Assembly (NCBI GenBank): GCA_003535195.1
Contig: DOHN01000166.1
Location: 29,366-42,167, forward strand
Reading direction: 5' to 3'
DNA from: Ruminiclostridium sp.
Lineage (GTDB): Bacteria; Bacillota; Clostridia; DSM-8532
DNA: 12,802 bases
Positions 1 to 7,439 of this stretch are shown here, one piece after another. Both the position numbers and the translations under genes were made by a program. Positions within the stretch are counted from its first letter, which is position 1, and each line of letters opens with the position of its first letter. The notes under the pieces were generated by a model. It saw nothing but the letters and a program-made list of their open reading frames with translations, was not told the origin of the DNA and made no database searches.

Positions 1-1
1 G

Positions 2-76
2 GCCACTGTGTCATTAAATCTTTTTACAATTTTAGAGAAGACCGGCAGCGTTAAATATATAAAAACGGGTAAATAA
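2..76 (+). CDS. Possible 3' end of an upstream gene (partial)
   Basis: One plus-strand frame is open from the window edge to a TAA at 74-76 and encodes 24 residues with a hydrophobic stretch (VSLNLFTIL) and a basic tail (YIKTGK). It ends 41 bases before the Ndh2 start, a spacing that fits an operon. Another frame is open to 54, so the choice is not certain, and the piece is too short to assign to a family. By position it could be the end of another member of the electron-transfer cluster, but that is inference from context only. Confidence 0.3.
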   Translation, partial: ATVSLNLFTILEKTGSVKYIKTGK

Positions 77-117
77 TTACCGCATAGCATGCAATGAACC
101 GAAAGGAGTTTTAATAA

Positions 118-2040
118 ATGGCCAAAAAAGTACTTATTATTGGAGCCGGATACGCAGGAATCGAAGCTGCGCTTACACTGAATAAAAAGAAAAAGAAGGA
201 CAATCTGGAGATTACCCTCATTGATAAGAACGATTACCATACATTGCTGACCGAACTTCATGAGGTGGCCGGCAACAGAATACCCGAGGAGGGTATCCGT
301 ATCTCCTTAAAAAGCATCTTCAAATATACCGGCGTTCATTTGATCATGGATGAAATCACTACCTTTGATTTTGACAACAACAGGGTTTTATCTGCGAAAG
401 CGGAATACCGGTATGATTACCTTATCCTTGCAATGGGCAGCTCCCCCAACTTTTTTGGAATTCCGGGCTTAAAGGAGAATGCTTTTACACTCTGGAGCTA
501 TGATGATGCCATAAAAATCCGAGAGCATATCAAAAAATGTTTTACACTGGCCAGTCAGGAAAAAGATCCGGATGAACTAAAAAGGCTTCTCACCTTTGTT
601 GTATCCGGAGCTGGATTCACCGGTGTTGAAATGATCGGCGAGCTGGCCATCTGGGTAAAATCACTGTGCAAAGAGCACGGTATTGCCCGCAAAGACGTGC
701 GCCTTATCATTGTTGATATGCTGCCCCGTATTTTAAATACTCTCCAGGAAAAGAACGCGGCCAAGGCGCATCGATATCTGGAAAAGAAGCTGCATGTAGA
801 GATCATGCTGAATACTAAGATCACCGAGGGCACCCCTGAGGGACTGAAATTCGAAGGCGGCGAGATTCAATCCGCTACTGTGATTTGGGCGGCAGGAATC
901 AAAGCCAGCGATGATATGGACTGCTGTATTAATCTTGAGCGGGCAAACAGGCCCCAAAGGATTTGCGTGGATGATTTTTGCAGGACCCACCAGCATAAAA
1001 ATGTATACTCGGCAGGCGACATCGGCGGCCTTGCTGATGAAGACGGAAGGCCCTATCCCGCTATGGTTGAAAACGCTATTCAGACGGCCCACGGCGCTGC
1101 AGAGAATATTCTCAATGATATCCGCGGCGGGGAGCAGAAGAAGGTAACCGTCAAATTCCACGGCACCATGGTCAGTGTTGGCAACTACTTCTGCGTATCT
1201 GAAATTATGGGCAAGAGCCTTCCCATATGGCTCTCTATCATCATGAAATTCCTGGTCAATATCCATTACCTGTGGGAAATTGCGGGCTTCAGAGGGGTAT
1301 CCCGGTATCTGTACCATGAAGTGCTTGAACGCAGGCAAAGAAAACTATTTCTTGAGCAGCATTGGTCAACCCGTATTCAGGCCTGGTGGCTCACTCCCCT
1401 GCGCCTCTTCCTTGGCGGAATGTGGCTCTATGAAGGAATCGTTAAAGTCATGGAAGGCTGGCTGAGCGATCCAAAGCTTGCCGCATTTTTGGGAATGGCC
1501 ACCGATGCTACAAGCGCCGCAACAAGTGCCAGTGCTTTTGTCACCAGAATGGAGGAGACTTTTGCCATTAGAACGGGTATTATCAACTTTATGACCGCCA
1601 CTGAATCCCGTTTGGTGGAAGGCATTACAATCAGCGCTCAAAACCTTGCCAAAATGGAGTTCTTCCATTTCGGAGAATTTAATCTGATTCCCTGGTTTCT
1701 CCGGAATGTGGTATTGGCAAATGATGGGATTGCTATGTTCTTCCAGGTCCTGGTTGTGATTTTTGAAATTATGATCGGTCTTATGCTTCTGGGCGGCGCA
1801 TTTAACTTTGTTGCATCGGTTATTTCGGTCGGGCTTTTAACCATGTTCCTGACCTCTACCGGCCTGTATGAAAAGAGCTGGTGGATGATCTTTGCCTCCA
1901 TTGCAACCATGGGCGGCGCGGGCAGAGCATTTGGTCTGGATTATTACCTGATTCCATGGCTGAACAATGTGTGGGAGAATTTCTGGAAAAACGGAAGATT
2001 GCGCTTATTCTTCAAACGCAGTCTCGACCGGTTTGATTAA
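118..2040 (+). CDS. ndh2: Type II NADH dehydrogenase with C-terminal membrane domain (Ndh2-type)
   Basis: This is a 640-residue flavoprotein expected to oxidise NADH on the inner face of the membrane and reduce a quinone. Residues 1-400 show the two-dinucleotide-fold reductase: FAD motif GAGYAG at 9-14 with acid D36, NADH motif GAGFTG at 164-169, and the FAD-closing SAGD at 298-301. Ordinary type II NADH dehydrogenases end near 400-450 residues. This one adds about 220 residues with hydrophobic segments near 424-447, 535-558, 560-580 and 586-606, resembling DoxX-like membrane domains. The Ndh2 of Listeria flavin-based extracellular electron transfer also carries an extra membrane domain. A 75-residue Ala/Thr/Ser-rich insert (about 455-530) separates the first helix from the rest. 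The ATG at 118 follows GAAAGGAG. The gene is 54 bases ahead of the polyprenyl synthase gene, so the two are probably co-transcribed. The Ndh2 role is inferred from architecture and neighbours; the reductase family is certain. Confidence 0.9.
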   Translation: MAKKVLIIGAGYAGIEAALTLNKKKKKDNLEITLIDKNDYHTLLTELHEVAGNRIPEEGIRISLKSIFKYTGVHLIMDEITTFDFDNNRVLSAKAEYRYDYLILAMGSSPNFFGIPGLKENAFTLWSYDDAIKIREHIKKCFTLASQEKDPDELKRLLTFVVSGAGFTGVEMIGELAIWVKSLCKEHGIARKDVRLIIVDMLPRILNTLQEKNAAKAHRYLEKKLHVEIMLNTKITEGTPEGLKFEGGEIQSATVIWAAGIKASDDMDCCINLERANRPQRICVDDFCRTHQHKNVYSAGDIGGLADEDGRPYPAMVENAIQTAHGAAENILNDIRGGEQKKVTVKFHGTMVSVGNYFCVSEIMGKSLPIWLSIIMKFLVNIHYLWEIAGFRGVSRYLYHEVLERRQRKLFLEQHWSTRIQAWWLTPLRLFLGGMWLYEGIVKVMEGWLSDPKLAAFLGMATDATSAATSASAFVTRMEETFAIRTGIINFMTATESRLVEGITISAQNLAKMEFFHFGEFNLIPWFLRNVVLANDGIAMFFQVLVVIFEIMIGLMLLGGAFNFVASVISVGLLTMFLTSTGLYEKSWWMIFASIATMGGAGRAFGLDYYLIPWLNNVWENFWKNGRLRLFFKRSLDRFD

Positions 2041-2094
2041 TGTTTCATTATGCTTCAAAAGTACGATAGCATAAGGTTCTAGGAGGTAAAAGCA

Positions 2095-3033
2095 TTGTGG
2101 GACAAATTCCCGGTTATCAAAGAGGAATTGGCAGCCTTTGAAAATTACCTGAATTCCAGGCTCTCTTCCCGAAACAAATTTCTGGAGGATGCATCGAAAA
2201 GTGTTGTATTGTCCGGTGGTAAAAGATTGCGTCCGGCCTTTGCAATAATTGCGGCTTTGCACGGAGACTACAGCCGTGATCGTGCTTTCCCTGTTGCCGC
2301 TGCGGTAGAGGTTCTTCACGCGGCCACCCTGGTGCATGACGATATCATTGATAATGCCAAAACCAGAAGAGGTCAGCCGACATTATCCGAAAAGCACAAT
2401 ATCAACATGGCCGTTTATACCGGTGATTATCTGCTGACCAAATCCTTAAGGCTGCTTTCAGAATCCGGCCTTAAGCCGGAAAAACTGAATGTTTTAACCA
2501 ATGCTGTATCTCTTCTTTGCGAAAGTGAAATTGAGCAATATCTGGGAAAGTATTCGGTAACAAGCGTAAATAGTTACTTGAAACGCATTCTCGGAAAAAC
2601 CGGCGTATTGTTTTCAGCTTCTCTGGTATTAGGGGCCAAGACAGCGGCTCTTTCCGATGATATGGTAAGGCTGTTTAGGCGTTTTGGCAGCAGTTTCGGT
2701 GCAGCTTTTCAAATCCGGGACGACATTTTGGACATCCTGTCGGATTCAAAAAAGGAAGGAAAACCGGTATCCAATGATCTTAAAGAGGGTATTGCTACAT
2801 TGCCCATTATAATGTCAGTCCGAAACAACGCTCTTTTGAAAGATCAGATTGGCAGTTATTTTGATGGTAAGGGCGATTTAGAGGACATCATAGAAAAAGT
2901 TATTTCATCGGACGGGATAAAAGACGCTGAACGGCTGAAAAAGCAATATACCCAAAAATGCAGAACTTATATTGAGAAATTACCCTTAACTTCCGTAACC
3001 GGTGCCTTGAATGAAATTGTAGATTGGCTTTAA
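2095..3033 (+). CDS. dmkB: Polyprenyl diphosphate synthase (DmkB/HepT-like)
   Basis: The 312-residue trans-prenyltransferase condenses isopentenyl diphosphate onto an allylic primer to build the side chain of a quinone. It shows GGKRLRP at 41-47, the first Asp-rich motif DDIID at 82-86 followed by RR(91-92)G, GDYLL at 110-114, and the second Asp-rich motif DDILD at 209-213, with K(223)PVSND after it. The residues four and five before the first motif are small (T78, A77), which in this family favours long products. The start is a TTG at 2095, chosen because AGGAGG lies at 2081-2086 and no in-frame ATG or GTG is nearby; the GTG at 2097 is out of frame. Its position just after the membrane-fused NADH dehydrogenase matches DmkB, which supplies a dedicated demethylmenaquinone pool in Listeria. 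Product length and the quinone supplied are inferred. Confidence 0.9.
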   Translation: MWDKFPVIKEELAAFENYLNSRLSSRNKFLEDASKSVVLSGGKRLRPAFAIIAALHGDYSRDRAFPVAAAVEVLHAATLVHDDIIDNAKTRRGQPTLSEKHNINMAVYTGDYLLTKSLRLLSESGLKPEKLNVLTNAVSLLCESEIEQYLGKYSVTSVNSYLKRILGKTGVLFSASLVLGAKTAALSDDMVRLFRRFGSSFGAAFQIRDDILDILSDSKKEGKPVSNDLKEGIATLPIIMSVRNNALLKDQIGSYFDGKGDLEDIIEKVISSDGIKDAERLKKQYTQKCRTYIEKLPLTSVTGALNEIVDWL

Positions 3034-3087
3034 AGTGCAATTATGATGGAATTCTTTGCATAAATTATTTTATTATAGGAGGATAAC

Positions 3088-3618
3088 ATGAAGAAAGTTT
3101 TAATTCTTACTCTTGTGGCAGTTCTTCTGGCAGGCTGCGGATCCACGTCTGTTAAGACAGGACTGGGCCACAATATTTCCATCGCAAAATCAACAGACGC
3201 CACCGCAGAAGAAGAAGGCGCTGCGCAGGTTGATACCATTATGGCAGCTGTAACCTTCGACTCCAAAGGAAAAATTCTTGGCGTTCAGATTGATAACGCA
3301 CAGGTCGCCGTTAACTTTGACGCTGCCGGAAAAATCACCAGCGATAAGGCTTCTCAGCCTCAAACCAAGGTTGAGGCCGGGGATAATTATGGCATGAAAA
3401 AGAAATCAAGCATTGGAAAAGAATGGTATGAACAGATTGCAGACCTTGAAAAATGGATGGTAGGCAAGACTGTTGATGAAGTAAATGCCATGAAGGTAAA
3501 GAAAGTCGATGAAGACCACCCTGCAGTGCCGGATATTGCCGACCTTTCGTCCAAGGTGACTATCTCCGTCGCCGACTACCAGGCCGCAGTTACCGAAGCA
3601 TTAGCAAATGCAAGGTAA
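3088..3618 (+). CDS. Flavin-type electron-transfer lipoprotein (FMN-binding-like, PplA-like role)
   Basis: This 176-residue surface lipoprotein has signal peptide MKKVLILTLVAVLLAGC with the lipid-anchor cysteine at C17, then an Ala/Glu-rich linker to about residue 46. The folded part contains two related strands ending in FDSKGKI (57-63) and FDAAGKI (77-83), then YGMKKKSSIGKEWYEQ (101-116) and a C-terminal segment with D152-L-S-S-K-V-T158-I-S. That segment aligns by eye with the ApbE flavinylation consensus D-x-x-[ST]-G-A-T: the Asp, the Ser at -3 and the acceptor Thr are kept, while Gly-Ala is Lys-Val. The C-terminal helix (VADYQAAVTEAL) resembles the end of FMN-binding domains. A strong ribosome site (ATAGGAGGA) precedes ATG 3088. 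It lies between the quinone-synthesis gene and an ApbE-family enzyme, so it is probably the acceptor protein of the cluster. Flavin attachment is inferred. Confidence 0.7.
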   Translation: MKKVLILTLVAVLLAGCGSTSVKTGLGHNISIAKSTDATAEEEGAAQVDTIMAAVTFDSKGKILGVQIDNAQVAVNFDAAGKITSDKASQPQTKVEAGDNYGMKKKSSIGKEWYEQIADLEKWMVGKTVDEVNAMKVKKVDEDHPAVPDIADLSSKVTISVADYQAAVTEALANAR

Positions 3619-3643
3619 GGATTCTTACATAAACCTGGCAGGG

Positions 3644-3670
3644 CCCCTTCTAATAGAAGGGGTTTTGTTA
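3644..3670 (+). terminator. Intrinsic terminator after the lipoprotein gene
   Basis: CCCCTTC (3644-3650), loop TAATA and GAAGGGG (3656-3662) form a perfect 7-bp stem followed by TTTTGTT. It begins 26 bases after the lipoprotein stop and before the ApbE ribosome site, so it probably ends or weakens transcription before the FMN transferase gene. A TATAAT at 3669-3674 just past it could be a -10 box for the next gene, but I see no good -35 box. Confidence 0.75.
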
Positions 3671-3711
3671 TAATATTGATGATGCCATTAATTTTCTATT
3701 TAGAGGTGCAT

Positions 3712-4794
3712 ATGAAAAGAAACGCTGTACTGCTGCTTTTATGCCTTACATTAATGTTGCCGGGATGTGCGGGACAAAACCATTCTCCCTACAGCAAATA
3801 TACCTATGAATTTTTAGGCGCCTTTGATACCGTCATTCAATTCATGGGCTATGCCAAAAACCAGGAAGCCTTTGAAGAAATGGTTCAGATCGGTCAGAAC
3901 CGCTTTGCCGAGCTCCATAAGCTTTTTGATATATATTATGATTATGAGGGAATCAACAATATCAAGACCATCAATGATAACGCCGGAATTAAGCCTGTGG
4001 AGGTTTCACAGGAGATTATAGATTTGATCGTTTTTTCTAAGGAATGGTATCATAAAACCAATGGCAAATGTAATATTGCTTTAGGTCCTGTTTTGGCTAT
4101 TTGGCATGACTATAGGGAGACGGGGTCTGCAAATCCTGAAGCAGCTGAGCTGCCCCCTATGGAATCCCTGCGGGAGGCCTCAAAGTATACCGATATCGAC
4201 AAGGTATCAGTGGATGAGGAAAAAAAGACAGTCTATCTGGAAGACGAGCATATGCGCCTTGATGTAGGCGCCGTAGCAAAAGGCTTTGCCAGTGAAATTG
4301 TAACAAAAGAATTGGAAGCAAAGGGCTATACAAGCTTCATCGTCAGTTCCGGAGGCAATGTCAGAACTTCCGGCAAGCCTCTAAATGGCGCGAGAACAAA
4401 ATGGGGAATCGGCCTGCAAAATCCTGACGGAAACCCCAATGACCCCAATGATCCGCCCATTGATATTGCTTTTTTAATGGATCAGTCCATGGTGACCAGC
4501 GGTGATTACCAAAGATATTATATGGTGAACGGCAAGAAATACCATCATCTCATAGATCCGGAAACCTTAATGCCCGCAGATTATTTTCGTGCCGTAACTA
4601 TTATTACAAAGGATTCCGGACTGGCTGATTTTATGTCCACCACTATTTTTCTCACCCCCTTTGAGGAAGGTCTTCAGCTTGCTGAAAGCCTCGGCATAGA
4701 GGCCGTATGGATCATGGGGGACGGGACCATCAGAGCCACCGGTAATGCAAAAAATATGCTCAAAAATCTTGGCGGAGCTAAAAATACGGAGTAG
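3712..4794 (+). CDS. apbE: FAD:protein FMN transferase lipoprotein (ApbE/FmnB-like)
   Basis: The 360-residue ApbE-family enzyme uses FAD to attach FMN covalently to a Thr/Ser of exported proteins. It has a lipoprotein signal peptide with cysteine C19 (lipobox LPGC). Family motifs in order are NDNAG at 88-92, GPVLAIW at 125-131, D184-VGAVAKG, SSGGNVRTSG at 212-221, VTSGDYQRYY at 261-270, HHLIDPET at 278-285 and ADFMSTT at 305-311, whose Asp and Thr bind the metal in known ApbE proteins. The usual Gly after HxIDPxT is Leu (ETLMPA), a small departure. I chose ATG 3712 because AGAGGTG at 3702-3708 precedes it and the signal peptide starts there; the longer frame from TTG 3676 would put 12 odd residues ahead of it. 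The likely target is the lipoprotein encoded just upstream, as FmnB acts on PplA in Listeria. Confidence 0.92.
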   Translation: MKRNAVLLLLCLTLMLPGCAGQNHSPYSKYTYEFLGAFDTVIQFMGYAKNQEAFEEMVQIGQNRFAELHKLFDIYYDYEGINNIKTINDNAGIKPVEVSQEIIDLIVFSKEWYHKTNGKCNIALGPVLAIWHDYRETGSANPEAAELPPMESLREASKYTDIDKVSVDEEKKTVYLEDEHMRLDVGAVAKGFASEIVTKELEAKGYTSFIVSSGGNVRTSGKPLNGARTKWGIGLQNPDGNPNDPNDPPIDIAFLMDQSMVTSGDYQRYYMVNGKKYHHLIDPETLMPADYFRAVTIITKDSGLADFMSTTIFLTPFEEGLQLAESLGIEAVWIMGDGTIRATGNAKNMLKNLGGAKNTE

Positions 4795-4836
4795 ACCTCC
4801 AATATAAAAATTCAGGAAGGGAGATTCTTATAAAGG

Positions 4837-5178
4837 ATGAAGGGATTTAAGTTTAACAAAGGCTGGAAATATCTTATTTATTTTGATTTTGTACTTCCTT
4901 TGCTGTTGTTTATTTTGGCCTGGCTTTTAAAAATTCCGCAGCTTTCGAGGCTATTCCATTCTTATTTAATTTATATCGTCAATCCCATTCCCCACCCCGG
5001 CGGCTTAACGGGAATCATCGGTTTGGTGATGCATATCGGCGTCATCAGCTATTTACTCTTCAAAAAGAAATATAGAGACGCCGCTCTATGCAGTATTATT
5101 GCACTGCTGGCAGCTGCCTTTTTCTTCTTTGAATTAAATTATATAATCATTAAGCCCCTTGAATTTGCAAATCTTTAA
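4837..5178 (+). CDS. Small membrane protein, unknown function
   Basis: I do not recognise a family. The 113-residue product has a short basic N-terminus (MKGFKFNKGWK) and three likely membrane helices near 13-32, 55-74 and 82-105. A Pro/Gly-rich loop (NPIPHPGGLTG, 49-59) lies between the first two, and the C-terminus is short. The ribosome site GGAAGGGAG (4815-4823) is rather far, 13 bases, from the ATG; an AAAGG directly before the start is too close to act alone. The gene begins 42 bases after the FMN transferase gene and ends 17 bases before the hydrolase start, so it probably sits in the same transcript. A role in the neighbouring redox system is possible by position only. Confidence 0.75.
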   Translation: MKGFKFNKGWKYLIYFDFVLPLLLFILAWLLKIPQLSRLFHSYLIYIVNPIPHPGGLTGIIGLVMHIGVISYLLFKKKYRDAALCSIIALLAAAFFFFELNYIIIKPLEFANL

Positions 5179-5195
5179 TACTCTGGGAGGTGTAT

Positions 5196-5945
5196 ATGAT
5201 GGGATGTAAAACAGAGGTCTGGTACCTGGCCCACAGCGGTTTTGCCCTTCGCCTGGACGATACTTTTCTCATTTTTGATTATTATCTGGATACCTGTGAT
5301 CATTTAGAGCGTGCATTGGCGTCCGGGGTCATTGATCCGGAAGAGATCAAGGACAGCAAAGTGCTGATCTTTTCTTCCCATAAACATCCCGACCATTTTA
5401 ATCCCATTATTTTAGATTGGAAGGAAAAACTTCCCCATAGTAAATACTTTCTTTCATCAGATATCCCGAAGAAATACCGCTATCCGTGGATCCATTTAAT
5501 GAAGCCCCATGAGGTATACGAAGACGGCGCGGTCAAAGTGCAAACCTTTAAGTCCACCGACGAAGGGGTGGCTTTTCTGGTAACCCTTGACGGCATCCGC
5601 ATCTATCATGCCGGGGACCTGAACTGGTGGCATTGGGATGAAGAGCCCAAGGACCGGAACGGCGATATGGCCGCCCGATTTAAGCAGGAAGTTTCTTTGA
5701 TTCAACCATATCAGCCCATCGATATCGCCTTCTTGACCGCCGATCCCAGGCAGGAACAGGCCGCGTTATGGGGCATGACTTTTTTTCTTGAACAGATTAA
5801 TGTCAAGGCGGCCTTTCCGATGCATTTTTGGGAGGATTACAGCATCAACGGGCTTATTCATAAAGCCTCGGCGGACCATCCCCAATTAAAAAAGGTAAAA
5901 AACATCTCCGCAAGGGGTCAGCTTTTTACCCTGGATTTGAAGTAG
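5196..5945 (+). CDS. Metallo-beta-lactamase-fold hydrolase (UlaG-like)
   Basis: This 249-residue cytoplasmic protein has the metal-binding signature of the superfamily: H62-K-H64-P-D66-H67, then H138-A-G-D141 and a late H210 in FPMHFW. The short N-terminal strand pattern (VWYLAHSGFAL, then LIFDYY) is typical of the UlaG/RNase Z-like side of the superfamily, and no signal peptide is visible. The substrate cannot be read from sequence; lactonases, phosphodiesterases and other hydrolases share these motifs. GGGAGG at 5185-5190 serves ATG 5196 or ATG 5199 equally well; a GTG at 5190 overlaps that ribosome site and was rejected. The gene ends only 7 bases from the end of the converging proA gene, with no hairpin between them, so the two transcripts probably overlap. 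Confidence 0.88.
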   Translation: MMGCKTEVWYLAHSGFALRLDDTFLIFDYYLDTCDHLERALASGVIDPEEIKDSKVLIFSSHKHPDHFNPIILDWKEKLPHSKYFLSSDIPKKYRYPWIHLMKPHEVYEDGAVKVQTFKSTDEGVAFLVTLDGIRIYHAGDLNWWHWDEEPKDRNGDMAARFKQEVSLIQPYQPIDIAFLTADPRQEQAALWGMTFFLEQINVKAAFPMHFWEDYSINGLIHKASADHPQLKKVKNISARGQLFTLDLK

Positions 5946-5952
5946 ACTTTTC

Positions 5953-7251
5953 TTACTTTACTTGAAAATTCTTGGTCAGCCGGCGGTGTGTGAAATGCTT
6001 TCTTTTGTCCGCATAATCAGCCACAATATGGCCGTCTCCTATAAGCTTGTATTTATAGGTCACCAACCCTTCCAGGCCGACCGGTCCCCGGGCGTGCAGT
6101 TTGTTGGTACTGATTCCCACCTCGGAGCCAAAGCCAAACCGAAAACCGTCACTGAACCGTGACGAACAATTGGCAAAAACATCTGCCGAATCCACATAGT
6201 CCATGAACTTCTCAATATTTGCCCTGCTCTGCGACACAATAACATCGGTATGCCCGGACCCGTAAGTGTTGATATGGGCGATGGCCTCATCAACACCGCC
6301 GACAATTTTTACCGATAAAATATAGTCCAGATATTCTGTTTTCCAGTCTTCCTCGGTGGCAGGCTCACAGGAAATGATCTTCCGGGTTTTATTGCAGCCG
6401 CGAAGGATAACATTCCTTTTATCCAGCTCTTCCTTCAAAGCAGGAAGAAATTCAGCTGCAATATCTTCGTGGACCAGCAATGTCTCCAATGCGTTGCAGA
6501 CCGCCACATATTGAGTTTTTGAATCAATGGTTATAGCCAGAGCTTTTTTCATATCAGCCCCGTCATCCACATAGCAATGGCATATGCCATCAGCGTGGCC
6601 CATTACGGGAATTCTTGAATGATCCATGATATAGCGTACAAATTCATTGGAGCCCCGCGGGATAATCAGGTCCACAAACTCATCCAACTGAAGCATTTCA
6701 GATACTTCCTGCCGGCTTTCCAAAAGATTGATCCAGTTGTCCGGAATACCGGCCTCCCTTGTTGCAGAGGAAATCAGCTCATAGAGAATACGGTTGGTCT
6801 GGGCGGCCTCTCTCCCACCCTTTAACAGGGCCGCATTGCCACTTTTTAAACACAGGGCTGAAATTTGGACTAGGGCATCGGGCCGGGATTCAAATACAAT
6901 GCCGATGAGGCCGATAGGACAGCTGACCCTGTAAAGCTCCAGACTCTCGTCAAGCTCTGTTGATAAAAGGGTTTTGCCGACAGGGTCTTCAAGCCCGATG
7001 AGGCTGTTCAGGCCGTCAATAACATCGCTTAATTTTTTTTCATTAAAGCGCAGACGCTTTATTAAAGGAGACGCCAGATTTTCACCAATGCTTCTTTCTA
7101 CATCCTTTTCATTGGCCTTAATAATCTCATCTTTATGCTGATAAAGCCTTTCGGCGATCATAGCAAGGGCCTTGTTTTTCTGCTCGCCTGAAACGCCTGA
7201 GAGGGCAATGGCCGCCTGCTTGGCATTCTGTGCAAGGATTCTGGTTTCCAT
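5953..7251 (-). CDS. proA: Gamma-glutamyl phosphate reductase (ProA)
   Basis: The 432-residue cytoplasmic enzyme reduces gamma-glutamyl phosphate with NADPH to glutamate semialdehyde, the second step of proline synthesis. It has the aldehyde-dehydrogenase-like fold of the family: PIGLIGIVFESRPDA at 112-126, KSGNAALLKGG at 136-146, the catalytic cysteine C252 in CNALETLLVH, and the late HARGPVGLEGLVTYKY at 386-401. It is about 15 residues longer than typical ProA, with a basic tail after YKY (DKRKHFTHRRLTKNFQVK). A GGGGTG ribosome site precedes the ATG on the minus strand. The partner kinase gene proB, often next to proA, is absent on both sides, so proA appears to be a single-gene unit here. 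Confidence 0.96.
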   Translation of the reverse strand: METRILAQNAKQAAIALSGVSGEQKNKALAMIAERLYQHKDEIIKANEKDVERSIGENLASPLIKRLRFNEKKLSDVIDGLNSLIGLEDPVGKTLLSTELDESLELYRVSCPIGLIGIVFESRPDALVQISALCLKSGNAALLKGGREAAQTNRILYELISSATREAGIPDNWINLLESRQEVSEMLQLDEFVDLIIPRGSNEFVRYIMDHSRIPVMGHADGICHCYVDDGADMKKALAITIDSKTQYVAVCNALETLLVHEDIAAEFLPALKEELDKRNVILRGCNKTRKIISCEPATEEDWKTEYLDYILSVKIVGGVDEAIAHINTYGSGHTDVIVSQSRANIEKFMDYVDSADVFANCSSRFSDGFRFGFGSEVGISTNKLHARGPVGLEGLVTYKYKLIGDGHIVADYADKRKHFTHRRLTKNFQVK

Positions 7252-7289
7252 AGCTTCACCCCGTTATACACCAATATCATATAAAAATT

Positions 7290-7321
7290 ATTATATCCTA
7301 CTATAACACATCGTGTTTCAA
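7290..7321 (-). promoter_or_regulatory. Weak candidate proA promoter
   Basis: Reading the minus strand, TATAAT lies at 7290-7295 with TTGAAA at 7316-7321. The 20-base gap is longer than ideal, so the -10 box is the stronger part of the call. The -10 is about 40 bases ahead of the proA start. Confidence 0.3.
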
Positions 7322-7332
7322 TGCTCTCGGGT

Positions 7333-7365
7333 ACCCATCCGAAATCTCTGATTTCGTTAATGGGT
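7333..7365. repeat. Hairpin in the proA-prfC spacer
   Basis: ACCCAT (7333-7338) pairs with ATGGGT (7360-7365), and CGAAAT (7340-7345) pairs with ATTTCG (7351-7356) around the loop CTCTG. The two stems are separated by a 1-against-3 internal loop. There is no run of T on either side, so it is not a standard terminator. It lies upstream of proA, near or ahead of its candidate promoter. Confidence 0.6.
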
Positions 7366-7439
7366 GAGGTTATTATAACATGAAATGAGTAAAATAAGTA
7401 TTCTTTTCTGCTTGCGGCGTGGAGTAAGCCTCCGGGCAT

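Noticed and set aside
733..1338. 201-residue open frame on the minus strand
   Set aside because: It lies wholly opposite the Ndh2 gene, has no ribosome site and no recognisable domain; it is a shadow frame.
3676..3711. Upstream TTG/ATG starts for the ApbE gene
   Set aside because: They would add 12 residues ahead of a complete lipoprotein signal peptide, and the ribosome site at 3702-3708 points to ATG 3712.
7158..7439. 93-residue minus-strand frame overlapping the start of proA
   Set aside because: It runs through the proA start and the hairpin block in another frame, with no ribosome site or protein-like composition.
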